The notes: generated by a model not told the origin, from the letters alone. 64,000 bases of DNA from Burkholderia sp. Ac-20365 (GCF_017104715.1 NZ_JAAGPI010000002.1:248001-312000); one strand, 5' to 3'. Counted from the first letter of the stretch, positions 27,039-36,780 are shown. Translations and numbers: made by a program.

Positions 27039-27798
27039 GTTTTAGCTCCTTGATAACACCGTGAACGACGGCGGCCACATCGCCGAGCTTCGCAGCGTCG
27101 GCGGCGACCATGTCGAGATCGGTTGAATGCGCACGGCTCGCGGACACCGCTGCGACGCAGTTCGTGTACGTCTCTTCGAGCTTCGCCGGATCTTTCACCG
27201 TCATGCCGAGATCGCGCACGCGGCCGTCATGCACGCCGTACACCCAGCCATGAACGGTGAGATCCTGACCGCGCGCCCACGCGTCGTTGACGATCGTCGT
27301 GCGGCATACGTTGACCACCTGCTCGATCGTGTTCAGTTCGACAAGGCGGCGATGGCGCGCGTCGCCCATCGGCCATTCTTCGAGCAGCGCGGCGTGCTTC
27401 GAGCGCACGTCCTGCACGTGATGCAGCCAGTTATCGGCAAGACCGACGCGGCGGCCGTGCAGCGCCGCACCGACGCCCGAGCAGCCGTAGTGGCCAACCA
27501 CCATGATGTGCTTGATCTTCAGCAGATCGACCGCGAACTGCACGACGGACAGACAGTTCAGATCCGAGTGCACGACGACGTTCGCGATATTGCGGTGAAC
27601 GAACACTTCGCCAGGCGGCAAGCCGATGATCTCGTTGGCGGGCACGCGCGAATCCGCGCAGCCGATCCACAGATATTCAGGCGCCTGCTGATGCGCGAGC
27701 CGCGAGAAAAACTCGGGATCGTCTTCGAGCTTGTGCGAAACCCACGCGTCGTTGTTGGCGAAGAGATGGGCGAGAGGATGTTCAGCGTTCGTAGTCAT
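27031..27798 (-). CDS. can: Beta-class carbonic anhydrase
   Basis: A 255-residue zinc enzyme that interconverts CO2 and bicarbonate. The zinc ligands are Cys47, His103 and Cys106 (WIGCADSRVP and VVGHYGCSGV); the Asp49-Arg51 dyad is present. FVHRNIANVV is the other hallmark. The C-terminal 30 residues (VAADAAKLGDVAAVVHGV) extend beyond the compact E. coli form. It overlaps the thiolase start by eight bases and heads the run thiolase / SDR / ACAD / YchJ. It may supply bicarbonate to carboxylases. Confidence 0.95.
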   Translation of the reverse strand: MTTNAEHPLAHLFANNDAWVSHKLEDDPEFFSRLAHQQAPEYLWIGCADSRVPANEIIGLPPGEVFVHRNIANVVVHSDLNCLSVVQFAVDLLKIKHIMVVGHYGCSGVGAALHGRRVGLADNWLHHVQDVRSKHAALLEEWPMGDARHRRLVELNTIEQVVNVCRTTIVNDAWARGQDLTVHGWVYGVHDGRVRDLGMTVKDPAKLEETYTNCVAAVSASRAHSTDLDMVAADAAKLGDVAAVVHGVIKELKHE

Positions 27799-27857
27799 GA
27801 TTCGTTCCGACGTAATCTGGTTGTTTGATGTTGTTCAATCGCGGATGGTGTGCGCAT

Positions 27858-29657
27858 TCATGCCGCGCGCACCGCCGGTGTGTCCGATACAAACCGTTCA
27901 GGGTAGCGAACGGAAAAGCGCAGGTTGCCGTCGTAGGGATAGAAGTCGGGCAGTTCGCCGCGCAGGATGTGATCCTTGTGCTTTTGCCACAGCGCGGGAT
28001 CGAAGAAATCTGCGTGATGCTTGAGGAAAGACTCGCGCACGCGCGGATCGCCAAGCAGAAAAGTGTTGTACGTCTCCGGGAAAATGTCGTGCGGGCCGAC
28101 CGTGTACCACGGCTCGCCCGACATCTCGTCTTCTTCGTTGCGCGGCGGCGGCACCGCGCGCACGTTGCAATCAGTGAGATATTCGATCTCGTCGTAGTCG
28201 TAAAACACGACGCGTCCGTGCCGCGTGACGCCGAAGTTCTTGTACAGCATGTCGCCCGGAAAGATGTTTGCCTGCATCAGTTCTTTCACTGCGTTGCCGT
28301 ATTCGCGGATGCCGTGTTCGACATCGGCATCCGTGCCGTTCTGCAGATAGATGTTGAGCGGCACCATGCGACGCTCGATATACAGATGCTTGATGACGAG
28401 ATTGTCGCCTTCGAATTCGAGCATCGAGGGCGCATCCTTTTTGAGCTCACGAACGAGCGCGTCATCGAGGCGCGCGAGCGGCAGCGCGACGCTCGAATAT
28501 TCGAGCGTATCGGCCATGCGTCCGAGACGATCATGGCGTTTCACGAGCTGATACTTGCCGACCACCTGTTCGCGCGTCGTCTCTTTCGGCGGCGGGAATG
28601 AATCCTTGATCAGCTTGAACACGTACGGAAACGACGGCAACGTGAACACGATCATCACCATGCCCTTGATGCCGGGCGCGATGATGAAGCGATCGCTCGA
28701 ATGCTTCAGATGCCGCAGCAGATCGCGATAGAAAAGATTCTTGCCCTGCTTCTGCAAACCCACCGACGTATAGATTTCCGCTTTCGGCTTGCCCTGCAAA
28801 ATCGAGCCGAGAAATTCGACATACGCGGACGGCACTTCCATATCGACGAGAAAGTACGTATGCGCGAAGCTGAAAATGATCAGCAACTGATCGCGCTTGC
28901 AGAGCAACGCATCGATTGCGAGCACACCAGGCTTCATGTGATGGATCGGCAACGCGAACGGCACCATCACGTCGCCGTTGATGATGCGCCCAATGATGTA
29001 CGCCGCCTTGTTGCGAAAGAACAGCGACGACAGCACGTGAATCTGGAAATTGGGCGCTTCGTTGAAGGTGCCGTAATTGTCGCGCAGCGCCTCAATCACG
29101 CATTCGACATCGCGCGTCAGATTCTCGAACGGCGGATTCAACTGGAAGTTCGTGACGATGCGCTCGAGCGTGACGGCGAGTCCGTCCTTGCCCGGGTAAT
29201 ACGCGCGATACGTCGGCTTCGCGGCGGGTTCGTCGTTCTCGATGTACTCGGTCGCGATCGCGGGCCGCACGAAGATGAAATCGTTGTTGAAGTACGAGCG
29301 ATGCAGGATCTGGCAGCACACCGAATTGAAGAACGTTTCCGCGCATTCGGGCTGGCGGTGCGTGGTCAAAAGACCGATGTAGTGCAGCTTGATCTGCTGC
29401 CACACGTCGTCGCCGATGCTCTCCGCATCGTATTCGTCTTCGAGCGTTTCGATGCACTCGCGCACGCGCTCGTCATACGACGTGATGCGTTCGCGCGCGA
29501 GTTTTTGCAGGCCGTGCCAGTCGGCGGCTTCGAACAGGTCTTTCGCGTGGATTGCCGCTTCGCGAAAGATCCGGTAGTGCCGGTCGAACCCCGCGAGCAG
29601 GGTCTCCGCGACGTCGAAACCGATCTGTGACGACAGCAGTTTGGGAAAGTGATTCAT
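27858..29657 (-). CDS. aceK: Isocitrate dehydrogenase kinase/phosphatase
   Basis: A 599-residue bifunctional enzyme that phosphorylates and dephosphorylates isocitrate dehydrogenase, setting the split between the TCA cycle and the glyoxylate shunt. It starts [20 protein letters not shown]. Conserved segments are [26 protein letters not shown] (ATP-loop and kinase lysine region), [19 protein letters not shown] and [22 protein letters not shown] (catalytic and metal-binding). Length matches the family. It stands without aceA/aceB, as is usual in Burkholderiaceae, 60 bp upstream of can. Confidence 0.96.
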   Translation of the reverse strand: MNHFPKLLSSQIGFDVAETLLAGFDRHYRIFREAAIHAKDLFEAADWHGLQKLARERITSYDERVRECIETLEDEYDAESIGDDVWQQIKLHYIGLLTTHRQPECAETFFNSVCCQILHRSYFNNDFIFVRPAIATEYIENDEPAAKPTYRAYYPGKDGLAVTLERIVTNFQLNPPFENLTRDVECVIEALRDNYGTFNEAPNFQIHVLSSLFFRNKAAYIIGRIINGDVMVPFALPIHHMKPGVLAIDALLCKRDQLLIIFSFAHTYFLVDMEVPSAYVEFLGSILQGKPKAEIYTSVGLQKQGKNLFYRDLLRHLKHSSDRFIIAPGIKGMVMIVFTLPSFPYVFKLIKDSFPPPKETTREQVVGKYQLVKRHDRLGRMADTLEYSSVALPLARLDDALVRELKKDAPSMLEFEGDNLVIKHLYIERRMVPLNIYLQNGTDADVEHGIREYGNAVKELMQANIFPGDMLYKNFGVTRHGRVVFYDYDEIEYLTDCNVRAVPPPRNEEDEMSGEPWYTVGPHDIFPETYNTFLLGDPRVRESFLKHHADFFDPALWQKHKDHILRGELPDFYPYDGNLRFSVRYPERFVSDTPAVRAA

Positions 29658-29855
29658 GTCGACCGTGCATTCGCTCAGTGTTCGCTCAATGTCGTGAAGA
29701 CACCGTGATTGTATCGTCCGGGTGAGCTTGCGAGACGGCTTCGCGCCTTGTGAGCGCTATGCCGACGCATTGCGTTTTGCAGCGTGTTGCAGGGCGTTCG
29801 GCGCTTCTTCATGCAACGCCGTGCCAACTGTCGTGTAAGTCGCCTGATCTTCCTG

Positions 29856-30308
29856 TCAGGATTTTTCTTTCAACGTGTCTTCGTGCGCGGGCTTTTCGGC
29901 GTCGCTATAACCGTCGCCGCGTGTGCCGCTGCTTGCGAGCAGCGCGCGGGCCTGCGCTTCGTATTGCGCGAGATCTTCGAGCGTCGCGTTCAGGTCTTCG
30001 CGCTGACGCTCCAGCACTTCGCGGTGCCGGACGACCGTCGCGAGAAACGCCTGCAACTGCGGCAAGGTATCCGTCGGCGAATCGTACAGATCGAGCAGAT
30101 CGCGGATTTCCGATAACGTGAACCCGAGACGCTTGCCGCGCAAGGTCAGCCGCAACCGCGTGCGGTCCTGGCCGGAGTACACGCGGCGCAATCCGTTCGA
30201 GCCTTCGCGGCTCGGCGAGAGTAAACCCTGGTCCTCGTAGAAGCGGATCGCGCGCGGTGTCACGTCGAATTCGCGGGCCAGGTCGGTAATCGTGTATTGG
30301 GTGTTCAT
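29856..30308 (-). CDS. MerR-family regulator, LiuR-like
   Basis: A 150-residue MerR regulator. The N-terminal winged helix reads YTITDLAREFDVTPRAIRFY followed by EDQGLLSPSREG, very close to LiuR, the regulator of leucine/isovalerate and acyl-CoA catabolism. A helical dimerisation stretch follows, with few cysteines, so it is not a metal sensor of the classic type. A small insertion (SNGL) sits in the wing. The ATG at 30308 is preferred; the frame extends to 30359. It is divergent from an MBL hydrolase, and no liu genes are nearby. Confidence 0.88.
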   Translation of the reverse strand: MNTQYTITDLAREFDVTPRAIRFYEDQGLLSPSREGSNGLRRVYSGQDRTRLRLTLRGKRLGFTLSEIRDLLDLYDSPTDTLPQLQAFLATVVRHREVLERQREDLNATLEDLAQYEAQARALLASSGTRGDGYSDAEKPAHEDTLKEKS

Positions 30309-30372
30309 CACTGGATCTTCGTCGGGCGCTCGTCGGTGCTTGCTGGCGACCGGGCACAAAAACGGATTGGAC

Positions 30373-30401
30373 GCTAGAATCGACGTTTACGTTATCGTCA
30401 A
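30373..30401 (-). promoter_or_regulatory. Candidate MerR/LiuR operator in divergent promoter region
   Basis: Imperfect 18-bp dyad GACGTTTACGTTATCGTC (30382-30399, two mismatched pairs). On the minus strand its right edge forms TTGACG as -35, with TCTAGC 17 bp on as a weak -10 for the merR gene. The dyad falls in the spacer, as expected for MerR autoregulation. It resembles LiuR-type motifs as I recall them. Confidence 0.4.
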
Positions 30402-30487
30402 CCTGAACAAAGTGCAACCACGCTGCACGGACGCGCCATGCCGCCCGGCATCGCGTCGACCGTGCCGCCGACGAGGAAATCCCCACG

Positions 30488-31558
30488 ATGAATGCTCTCG
30501 AACACCAACTCGACTACCCATTCGCCGACCAGTTGCCCGCGGCCGGCACGACGCAGGAAGTCGCGCCCGGCGTCTACTGGCTGCGCATGCCGCTGCCGTT
30601 CGCGCTCGATCACATCAACCTGTGGCTGCTGCGCGATGAGATCGACGGGCAGAAGGGCTGGACGATCGTCGATTGCGGGATCGCGTCGGACGAGATCAAG
30701 GCGAACTGGGAAAAGCTGTTCGACACGGTGCTGGAAGGTTTGCCCGTGCTGCGCGTGATCGTCACGCATTGCCATCCCGATCACCTTGGTCTGGCGAACT
30801 GGCTGTGCGAAGGCGGCGACAAGAAGCGCTGGAACGTGCGTTTGTGGATCACCCTGGGCGAATACATGCTCGGCCGCGTGATGGCGGCAGGCGACGGCTC
30901 GAATGCGGGCGGCGAGGGCGCGGCACGGCACTTTGCGCGGCATGGGCTGAGCGACGAGGCGTCGCTCGACAAGCTGCGCAATCGCAAGAGCTATTACGCG
31001 AATCTGGTGCCGGCGGTGCCGGGCCAATATCGGCGGATGCGCGAGGGTGACGGGCTGTCGATTGGCGGACGCACGTGGCGCGTGGTGACGGGCTTCGGCC
31101 ACTCGCCGGAGCACTGCGCGCTGCATGCGGAAGCCGACGGCGTGCTGATTTCCGGCGATATGGTGCTGCCGCGTATTTCGACGAACGTATCGGTGTTCGA
31201 CATCGAGCCGGAAGGCAATCCGCTGGCGCTGTATCTGGGTTCGCTTGGTCGATACGAAACGATGGCCGCGGATACGCTCGTGCTGCCTTCACATGGCAAG
31301 CCGTTTCGCGGGCTGCAGACACGCATCGGGCAATTGCGCGATCACCACGCAGCGCGGCTCGCCGAAGTGCGCGAGGTTTGCGCGCAGAAGCCGTGTAGCG
31401 CGGCGGATATCGTGCCGATCATGTTCAAGCGGGCGCTCGATATTCACCAGATGACCTTCGCGATGGGCGAGGCGCTCGCCCATTTGCATCTGCTGTGGCT
31501 GCAGGGGGAATTGAAGCGGGTGGTGGGTGAGGATGGCGTAATCCGGTTCCATCCGTAA
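30488..31558 (+). CDS. MBL-fold metallo-hydrolase, likely LiuR-type regulon member
   Basis: A 356-residue metallo-beta-lactamase-fold hydrolase. The metal motif is HCHPDHLG (His94, His96, Asp98, His99), with later ligands in FGHSPEHCAL, ISGDMVLP and LPSHGKPF. It has a C-terminal helical domain (about residues 280-356) of the kind seen in lactonase-like and hydroxyacylglutathione hydrolase-like members. It is divergent from the LiuR-like regulator and so a probable target. It ends before a strong bidirectional terminator. Substrate unknown. Confidence 0.88.
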   Translation: MNALEHQLDYPFADQLPAAGTTQEVAPGVYWLRMPLPFALDHINLWLLRDEIDGQKGWTIVDCGIASDEIKANWEKLFDTVLEGLPVLRVIVTHCHPDHLGLANWLCEGGDKKRWNVRLWITLGEYMLGRVMAAGDGSNAGGEGAARHFARHGLSDEASLDKLRNRKSYYANLVPAVPGQYRRMREGDGLSIGGRTWRVVTGFGHSPEHCALHAEADGVLISGDMVLPRISTNVSVFDIEPEGNPLALYLGSLGRYETMAADTLVLPSHGKPFRGLQTRIGQLRDHHAARLAEVREVCAQKPCSAADIVPIMFKRALDIHQMTFAMGEALAHLHLLWLQGELKRVVGEDGVIRFHP

Positions 31559-31584
31559 CGACGCGTTGAGTCGCGCAGAAGATC

Positions 31585-31621
31585 AAAAGCCCGGCTCGCA
31601 TTGCGCGAGCCGGGCTTTTTT
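31585..31621. terminator. Bidirectional terminator
   Basis: AAAAGCCCGGCTCG, loop, CGAGCCGGGCTTTTTT. It serves the plus-strand MBL gene and the minus-strand peptide-binding protein gene, which converge here. Confidence 0.9.
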
Positions 31622-31643
31622 ATAGGCGCTTCGGCAGCAAGGC

Positions 31644-33242
31644 CTACTGCACCGCCACCGCCCCAAAATTCTGCCGCCCAAACGGACTGACGTGATAACC
31701 GCTCACGTTCGTGCGCGTAATGGCTGCCGCAGTCGGATACCCCAACGGAATCCACAGCGCCGCATCGTGGATGATCTGCTGCGCGGCCTCATACGCCTTC
31801 GTGCGCTTGCCCTGATCCGCCGTCTCCTTGCCCTGCGCGATCAGCTTGTCGAGTTCCGGATCGCAATACCGCGCGAAGTTGATGCCCGACTTGACCGCAT
31901 TGCAGCTAAAGAGCGGCGACAGATAGTTATCCGGGTCGCCGTTATCGCCGGCCCAGCCCATGAACAGCGTGTCATGCTGCCCTTGCTTGGCCTGCTTGAT
32001 CAACTCGCCCCATTCGATCACCTTCACCTCGGCCTTCACGCCGATCTTCGCGAAGTCTGCCTGCAGCATTTCCGCGCCTGCCTTCGGATTCGGATTCAGC
32101 ACGCTGCCGTTCGGCCGCACCCAGATCGTCGTTTCGAAGCCGTTCGGATAACCCGCTTCGGCGAGCAGCTTCTTCGCCTTCTCGGTATCGTACGGCCACG
32201 GCTTGACGGCCTTGTCGTAGCTCCACGTATTCGGCGGATACGGATTGTTGGCCGGCGTCGCGGTGTTGTCGAACACGGCTTTCAGGTACGACGTGCGGTC
32301 GAACGCCATGTTCAGCGCGGCGCGCACCTTCTGGTTGTCGAGCGGCTTCTTCTGCGTGTTCAGCGCGACGAACGCCGTCATGAACGCGGGCGTCTGCACC
32401 ACGTCGAGCGACTTGTCCTTCTTCGCGTCGGCGACATCCTGCGGCTTCGGCGACAGCGCGATCTGGCATTCGCCCGCTTTCACCTTTTGCGCGCGCACGG
32501 CGGCATCGGGCGTGATCGCGTAGATCAGGCGGTCGATCTTCGGCTTCGGCCCCCAGTAGGTCGGATTCACGTCATAGCGGATGATCGAATCCTTCGTGTA
32601 GCCCTTCAGCACGAACGGGCCGGTGCCGATCGGCTTGGCGTTCAGGTCGACCTGCTTGCCGGCCTTGAGAAGCTGATCCGCGTACTCGGCCGAATAGATC
32701 GATGCGAAGCCCATCGTCAGGATCGATACGAACGTGGCGTTCGGCTCGTTCAGCTCGAACTTCACCGTGTTGTCGTCGACCTTCGATACCGATTTGATCA
32801 GCTTCACGAGCCCCATCGACTGCGCATGCGGAAAGCCGCTCGCGCCGGCAACCTTGTGCCACGGGTTGTTCTCGTCGAGCATGCGGCTGAACGTGAAGAC
32901 GACGTCGTCGGCATTCAGCGCACGCGTGGGTTTGAAGTAATCGGTGGTCTGGAACTGCACGTTCGGGCGCAGATGGAACGTGTACGAGAGGCCGTCGGCG
33001 CTCACGTCCCACTTGTCGGCCAGCGACGGCACGACTTTCTTCGCCGCTTCGTCGTACGACACGAGCGAATTGAAGATCACATCCGCCGACGCATTGGTCG
33101 TGACAAGCGAGTTGTACTGGACGACGTCGAAGCCATCCGGGCTCGATTCCGTGCAGACGGTGAGCGGCTTCGCGACAGCCAGCGCCGGCGCGATAGCGAA
33201 GGCCGTGAACGTCGCGGCGGCGGCAAGCAACTTGAAACGCAT
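31644..33242 (-). CDS. Dipeptide-type ABC transporter substrate-binding protein
   Basis: A 532-residue periplasmic protein of the SBP family 5 (DppA-like). The signal peptide MRFKLLAAAATFTAFAIAPA-LAVA is followed by KPLTVCTESSPDGFDVVQYN, the usual DppA N terminus. DTLFMGWAGDNGDPDNYLSPLFSC and SGINFARYCDPELDKL near the C terminus are typical. A preceding GGGAGAT gives a ribosome site. No permease or ATPase genes are adjacent, so it must act with a transporter encoded elsewhere. Ligand: dipeptides, haem or delta-aminolevulinate are possible. Confidence 0.92.
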   Translation of the reverse strand: MRFKLLAAAATFTAFAIAPALAVAKPLTVCTESSPDGFDVVQYNSLVTTNASADVIFNSLVSYDEAAKKVVPSLADKWDVSADGLSYTFHLRPNVQFQTTDYFKPTRALNADDVVFTFSRMLDENNPWHKVAGASGFPHAQSMGLVKLIKSVSKVDDNTVKFELNEPNATFVSILTMGFASIYSAEYADQLLKAGKQVDLNAKPIGTGPFVLKGYTKDSIIRYDVNPTYWGPKPKIDRLIYAITPDAAVRAQKVKAGECQIALSPKPQDVADAKKDKSLDVVQTPAFMTAFVALNTQKKPLDNQKVRAALNMAFDRTSYLKAVFDNTATPANNPYPPNTWSYDKAVKPWPYDTEKAKKLLAEAGYPNGFETTIWVRPNGSVLNPNPKAGAEMLQADFAKIGVKAEVKVIEWGELIKQAKQGQHDTLFMGWAGDNGDPDNYLSPLFSCNAVKSGINFARYCDPELDKLIAQGKETADQGKRTKAYEAAQQIIHDAALWIPLGYPTAAAITRTNVSGYHVSPFGRQNFGAVAVQ

Positions 33243-33474
33243 AAGATCTCCCGGGATTTCGAATTGTTCGTGGCGGGGCGGCGGTGTGCATGTTGCGGCT
33301 CACGACGCGCGCTCCGTGCCGGTGCTTTCACGCAAACTGATTCTGATACGGCTTCGATGCTGGCGTCGTGCGTCACGACTCGCCGGCTCTGGCGCAAGCT
33401 TATCGAACGCTTACGGCAGCGACAACAATTGAATCCGCATATCCATATGTGTCGGATCCGGCGGCGGATTCTGG

Positions 33475-34287
33475 CTACCGGCTGGCGTAGTCCACAAGAT
33501 ACGCGATGCCGTCGATCGCGCGCGAGCCGTACCACGACACCATTTCGCCATCGATCAGCTCGATCCGTTTGCCTGCGAGACGTGGATCCAGCGCAAGCGC
33601 ATCGCAATGCTGCTGCGTGAAGCGATACGGCTCGCTCGGCAGCAGCACGCGGTCAGCCTTGGCGAGCCACACGGCATCGAGATCGAACGAAGGATAACGC
33701 GCCGCGCCTGTCTCTCCGCCGCGCACGTCGGGCAGTGTTTGCCAGTTCACGAGGCGCAGCATCGAGGAAATGTAAGTGTCGCGCGCGACGGTCATCAACG
33801 GTTCGCGCCAGATTGCGTAAAGCACGTTTTGCAACGGCCATTCTCGCGATGCGCAGGCATCGAGTTGTATCTGGAGCTTCACGCTCAACGCATTCGCTTC
33901 ATCGTCACGATCGAAAATCGCGCCGAGCAGCGCGTATAACGAGAAGTTGTCGCGAGGCTCCAGCGGATGCGTGACGACCACATGCGGCACGAACGCCCGC
34001 AACTGCTCGACCGTTTCGCGCTCGTTTTCGTCGATATTGACGATCACGTGCGTCGGTTGCAGCGCGCGTATGGCGTCGATTTTCACAGCCTTGGTGCCGC
34101 CGACTTTCGGCACGACGCGCACCTTGTCGCGCGGATGCACGCAAAAACCGGTGCGCCCGACGATCTGCGCGTCCAGCTTCAAGACAAAGAGAAGTTCGGT
34201 GATGCTCGGCACCAGCGACACGATGCGCGCGCCGCGTTCCGCTTTCGCGTGCTCGATACCAGCTGCATCGACGGCACGCGTGGGCAT
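33475..34287 (-). CDS. BtuF-like helical-backbone metal receptor family protein
   Basis: A 270-residue protein of the periplasmic binding protein class III fold (BtuF/FecB-like). It starts ARIVSLVPSITELLFVLKL and has GRTGFCVHP, VGGTKAVKIDAI and the long connecting helix region. No signal peptide is visible, so it may be cytoplasmic, or the export signal lies in an unrecognised start. Cobalamin or a ferric chelate is the usual ligand; the B12-dependent icmF and metH elsewhere in the window make cobalamin attractive. It lies 3 bp from the SDR stop and is probably cotranscribed. Confidence 0.8.
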   Translation of the reverse strand: MPTRAVDAAGIEHAKAERGARIVSLVPSITELLFVLKLDAQIVGRTGFCVHPRDKVRVVPKVGGTKAVKIDAIRALQPTHVIVNIDENERETVEQLRAFVPHVVVTHPLEPRDNFSLYALLGAIFDRDDEANALSVKLQIQLDACASREWPLQNVLYAIWREPLMTVARDTYISSMLRLVNWQTLPDVRGGETGAARYPSFDLDAVWLAKADRVLLPSEPYRFTQQHCDALALDPRLAGKRIELIDGEMVSWYGSRAIDGIAYLVDYASR

Positions 34288-34290
34288 GAT

Positions 34291-35061
34291 CTACTGCGCG
34301 GCGCGAGGCTTGCGCGGCGCTTTTTCGAACACGGCGTCGTAGAGCCAGCGAGGCGCGACGTGCAGCAGCATGGCGACGAGGCGCATCTGCCACGGGAAGA
34401 CAGCGAAGCGCTTCTTGCGCGTGATCGCCTCGGCGACCTTCGCGGCGAAGCGGTCTGCGTCCATCAGGAAGGGCATCGTGTACGGGTTGTGCGCCGTCAT
34501 CGGCGTGCGGATATAGCCCGGCGCGATCGTCACGACCGATACGCCAAGCGGCCGCATTTCGACCCGCAACGCTTCCAGATACTTCGTCGCCGCCGATTTC
34601 GACGCGCTGTACGCGCCCGATCCCGGAAGCCCGCGCACGCCTGCGACGCTCGCCACGCCGACCAGCGCGCCCTTGCGCGCGGCGATCATCGCCTGCGCGA
34701 ACGGCTCGAAGGTGGCGACCATGCCGAAGTAGTTGACGTCCATTACGTCGCGGAACGTCTGCAGATCGCCGTGGCCCGTGACGGCGCCGCGACTGATGCC
34801 CGCGTTCGCGATCACGATGTCGGGGCAGCCGTATTCGGCGATGAACTGCTGCGCGGCCTGCGCGAGCGCGTCCGCGTCCCGTACGTCGACGGAATACACG
34901 GAGATGGTGTTCTGGGGATGGGACTGCTGGAAGGCGGCGAGCGCTTCACCGCGACGGGCGACGAGGCCGAGAATCGCGCCGCGCCGCGCATATTCGGCGG
35001 CGAGCGCTTCACCAATGCCACTCGACGCGCCGGTGATGAAAACCTTCAGGGGTGAACTCAT
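34291..35061 (-). CDS. Short-chain dehydrogenase/reductase (classical)
   Basis: A 256-residue classical SDR. The NAD(P) motif is GASSGIGE (residues 11-18), and VIANAGISRG stands in the NNAG position. VASVAGVRGLPGSGAYSASK provides Ser, Tyr and Lys of the catalytic site. A C-terminal hydrophobic/basic segment (FPWQMRLVAMLLHVAPRWLY) suggests membrane association. It starts 19 bp after the dsbA stop and is followed by the BtuF-like gene at 3 bp. Substrate unknown. Confidence 0.9.
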   Translation of the reverse strand: MSSPLKVFITGASSGIGEALAAEYARRGAILGLVARRGEALAAFQQSHPQNTISVYSVDVRDADALAQAAQQFIAEYGCPDIVIANAGISRGAVTGHGDLQTFRDVMDVNYFGMVATFEPFAQAMIAARKGALVGVASVAGVRGLPGSGAYSASKSAATKYLEALRVEMRPLGVSVVTIAPGYIRTPMTAHNPYTMPFLMDADRFAAKVAEAITRKKRFAVFPWQMRLVAMLLHVAPRWLYDAVFEKAPRKPRAAQ

Positions 35062-35080
35062 GCGGCGCGTACGAGCTGAT

Positions 35081-35719
35081 TTACATCTTCTTGGCGCGAA
35101 TCTGCGCGACCAGGTAATCGAGAACCTGGATCGTGCCCGGCAGGCTGTCGGTCTGTGCCGGGCCCGTTTCGTACTTGCCTTGCACCGCGAGTGTCGGCAC
35201 GCCGTCGATCTTGAAGTCTTCGATCAGCTTCTTGTCGCGCTGGATCGCGCTTTGCGTCGAGAACGAGTTGTACGCGTCCATGAACTTCTTCGGATCGACG
35301 CCCTTCGTCTTGAGGAATTTGGCCTGGTCTTCCGGCGTCAGCAGATAGTTCTTGTTGACGTGGATCTCGTGGAAGATGTCCGGCGTGAGCTGATTGGCGA
35401 GGCCGAGCGCGTCGACTGCGTGGTAGAGCTTCGAGTGCGGGATGAAGTCGTCGCGGAACGCAACGGGCACGCGCTTGAACACGACGTCCGGGCCCTGCTT
35501 CTTGATCCACGCTTCCAGGTACGGGTCGAACTCGTTGCAGTGCGGGCAGCCGTACCACATGAACTCGATGACTTCGATCTTGCCGGCAGGCGCTTCGACG
35601 GGCTGCGGCGTGGACAGGACGGTGTAGTCCTTGCCGGCGACGGGCGCAGCGGGCGACGCTTGCGCCGCGCTTGCGACGAGACCAATCGAGAGGAAAAGAA
35701 TGCTGAGCAGTTTTTTCAT
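35081..35719 (-). CDS. dsbA: Thiol:disulfide interchange protein DsbA
   Basis: A 212-residue periplasmic thiol oxidase that introduces disulfides into exported proteins. A signal peptide (MKKLLSILFLSIGLVASAAQA) precedes the thioredoxin fold. The active site is Cys58-Pro-His-Cys61 in MWYGCPHCNEF, and the cis-proline is in IDGVPTLAV. The ATG at 35719 is preferred to a TTG at 35734 because the signal peptide then starts correctly. It lies downstream of the SPOR-domain gene in a Burkholderia-typical order. Confidence 0.94.
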   Translation of the reverse strand: MKKLLSILFLSIGLVASAAQASPAAPVAGKDYTVLSTPQPVEAPAGKIEVIEFMWYGCPHCNEFDPYLEAWIKKQGPDVVFKRVPVAFRDDFIPHSKLYHAVDALGLANQLTPDIFHEIHVNKNYLLTPEDQAKFLKTKGVDPKKFMDAYNSFSTQSAIQRDKKLIEDFKIDGVPTLAVQGKYETGPAQTDSLPGTIQVLDYLVAQIRAKKM

Positions 35720-35870
35720 GTCTTGTGAACCCAATCAGGGAGAGTAACGGTGGCCGGCTTGTTGCACGCCGCGTCCGCTACGGATTCGACGGCAGGCTGC
35801 CGCACCTGAGACTCGCGCCGCACACTGGAGGTTCAGCGGCGGCGCGTGACAACGCATTACGAAATGTGAA

Positions 35871-36680
35871 TCACTGCTTGGTGAAGCGGATCACGGCGGT
35901 ATCGACGCCCGCATCCGACAGACGCTGACGCGTCGTATTCATGTCCTCGAACTTCGAGAACGGGCCGATCCGCACGCGATAGTACGTCACACCGCTCGCA
36001 TCGCGCTGCGTAACCTTCGATTCGAAACCCTGGAAGGCGAGGCGGGCGCGCTGCTGTTCGGCGTCGGCGGCCGTCTTGTAGGCGCCGACTTGAAGCAGAT
36101 AGCCGGTGTTCGCGTCGTTGGCGGCGGGCGGGGTGCCGTTCGCGTTCGGCGTCGAGCCGGCCTTGGGCGGCTGTTGCGGCGTGTTGTTCGCGGTCGTGAT
36201 GGGCGCGCTGGTCGGGGTCGGTGCCTTCTTCGGCGGGATCAGCGCGGTAGCCGTGCCGTTGTTCGCGCCGTTATTCGAACCAGCGCCGTTGTCCTGCGCG
36301 GGCTTCGGCGCAACCGCGACGCCGTTGTTCGACGGTGGCACTTCGACGATCTGCGGCTCGTCGAGCATGCCCGAGGTCTGCGACTGGTTCGTGGTCTGGC
36401 CCGGCGCGGTATTGGGCGGCGCGGGTTGCGCGGCTTGCGGCACCGGCTGGCCGGGGCTCTTGCCTTGCAATGGACGGTTCGGGTCGTATTGCGGCTGGCT
36501 TGCGCCGCTATCGGATGCGGCGGGCGGCGCGACCTTCGCGACGAACGGCGTAGGTGCGCGCGTGATGTAGAGCGCCACCACCACCGCGATGGCCAGGCCG
36601 ACGATCAGGCCCAGCACGATACCGAGAAAAGTGCCCCCGGTTTGTTTCGACTGCTTTGTAGTGCGGCGTGGTTTTGCCAT
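35871..36680 (-). CDS. SPOR-domain membrane protein (FtsN-like)
   Basis: A 269-residue bitopic inner-membrane protein. A basic N terminus (MAKPRRTTKQSK) precedes one membrane helix (about residues 18-41). A long Pro/Ala/Asn/Gln-rich linker follows (about 45-185), then a C-terminal SPOR domain (YLLQVGAYKTAADAEQQRAR to VDTAVIRF) that binds denuded glycan strands at the septum. This layout matches FtsN. It lies between argS and dsbA, the usual Burkholderia position. Confidence 0.92.
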   Translation of the reverse strand: MAKPRRTTKQSKQTGGTFLGIVLGLIVGLAIAVVVALYITRAPTPFVAKVAPPAASDSGASQPQYDPNRPLQGKSPGQPVPQAAQPAPPNTAPGQTTNQSQTSGMLDEPQIVEVPPSNNGVAVAPKPAQDNGAGSNNGANNGTATALIPPKKAPTPTSAPITTANNTPQQPPKAGSTPNANGTPPAANDANTGYLLQVGAYKTAADAEQQRARLAFQGFESKVTQRDASGVTYYRVRIGPFSKFEDMNTTRQRLSDAGVDTAVIRFTKQ

Positions 36681-36710
36681 CGTCTAATTCACCTGCAAAA
36701 GGAAATCTGG

Positions 36711-36739
36711 AATGACCGTCGATTATAGCGACGGTCATT
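36711..36739 (-). promoter_or_regulatory. Inverted repeat enclosing a -10 box upstream of the SPOR gene
   Basis: Perfect 11-bp arms AATGACCGTCG / CGACGGTCATT enclose a 7-nt loop. The minus strand of the loop reads TATAAT (36722-36727), 42 bp before the SPOR gene start. A binding protein here would mask the promoter. No U-tract, so it is not a standard terminator for argS. Confidence 0.45.
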
Positions 36740-36780
36740 CACGTATCGTCCCAATTAAGTTCAATTAAACCGCGCGGAGA

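Noticed and set aside
31692..33620. 642-codon ORF on the plus strand
   Set aside because: Antisense to the peptide-binding protein gene; no domain and typical shadow composition.
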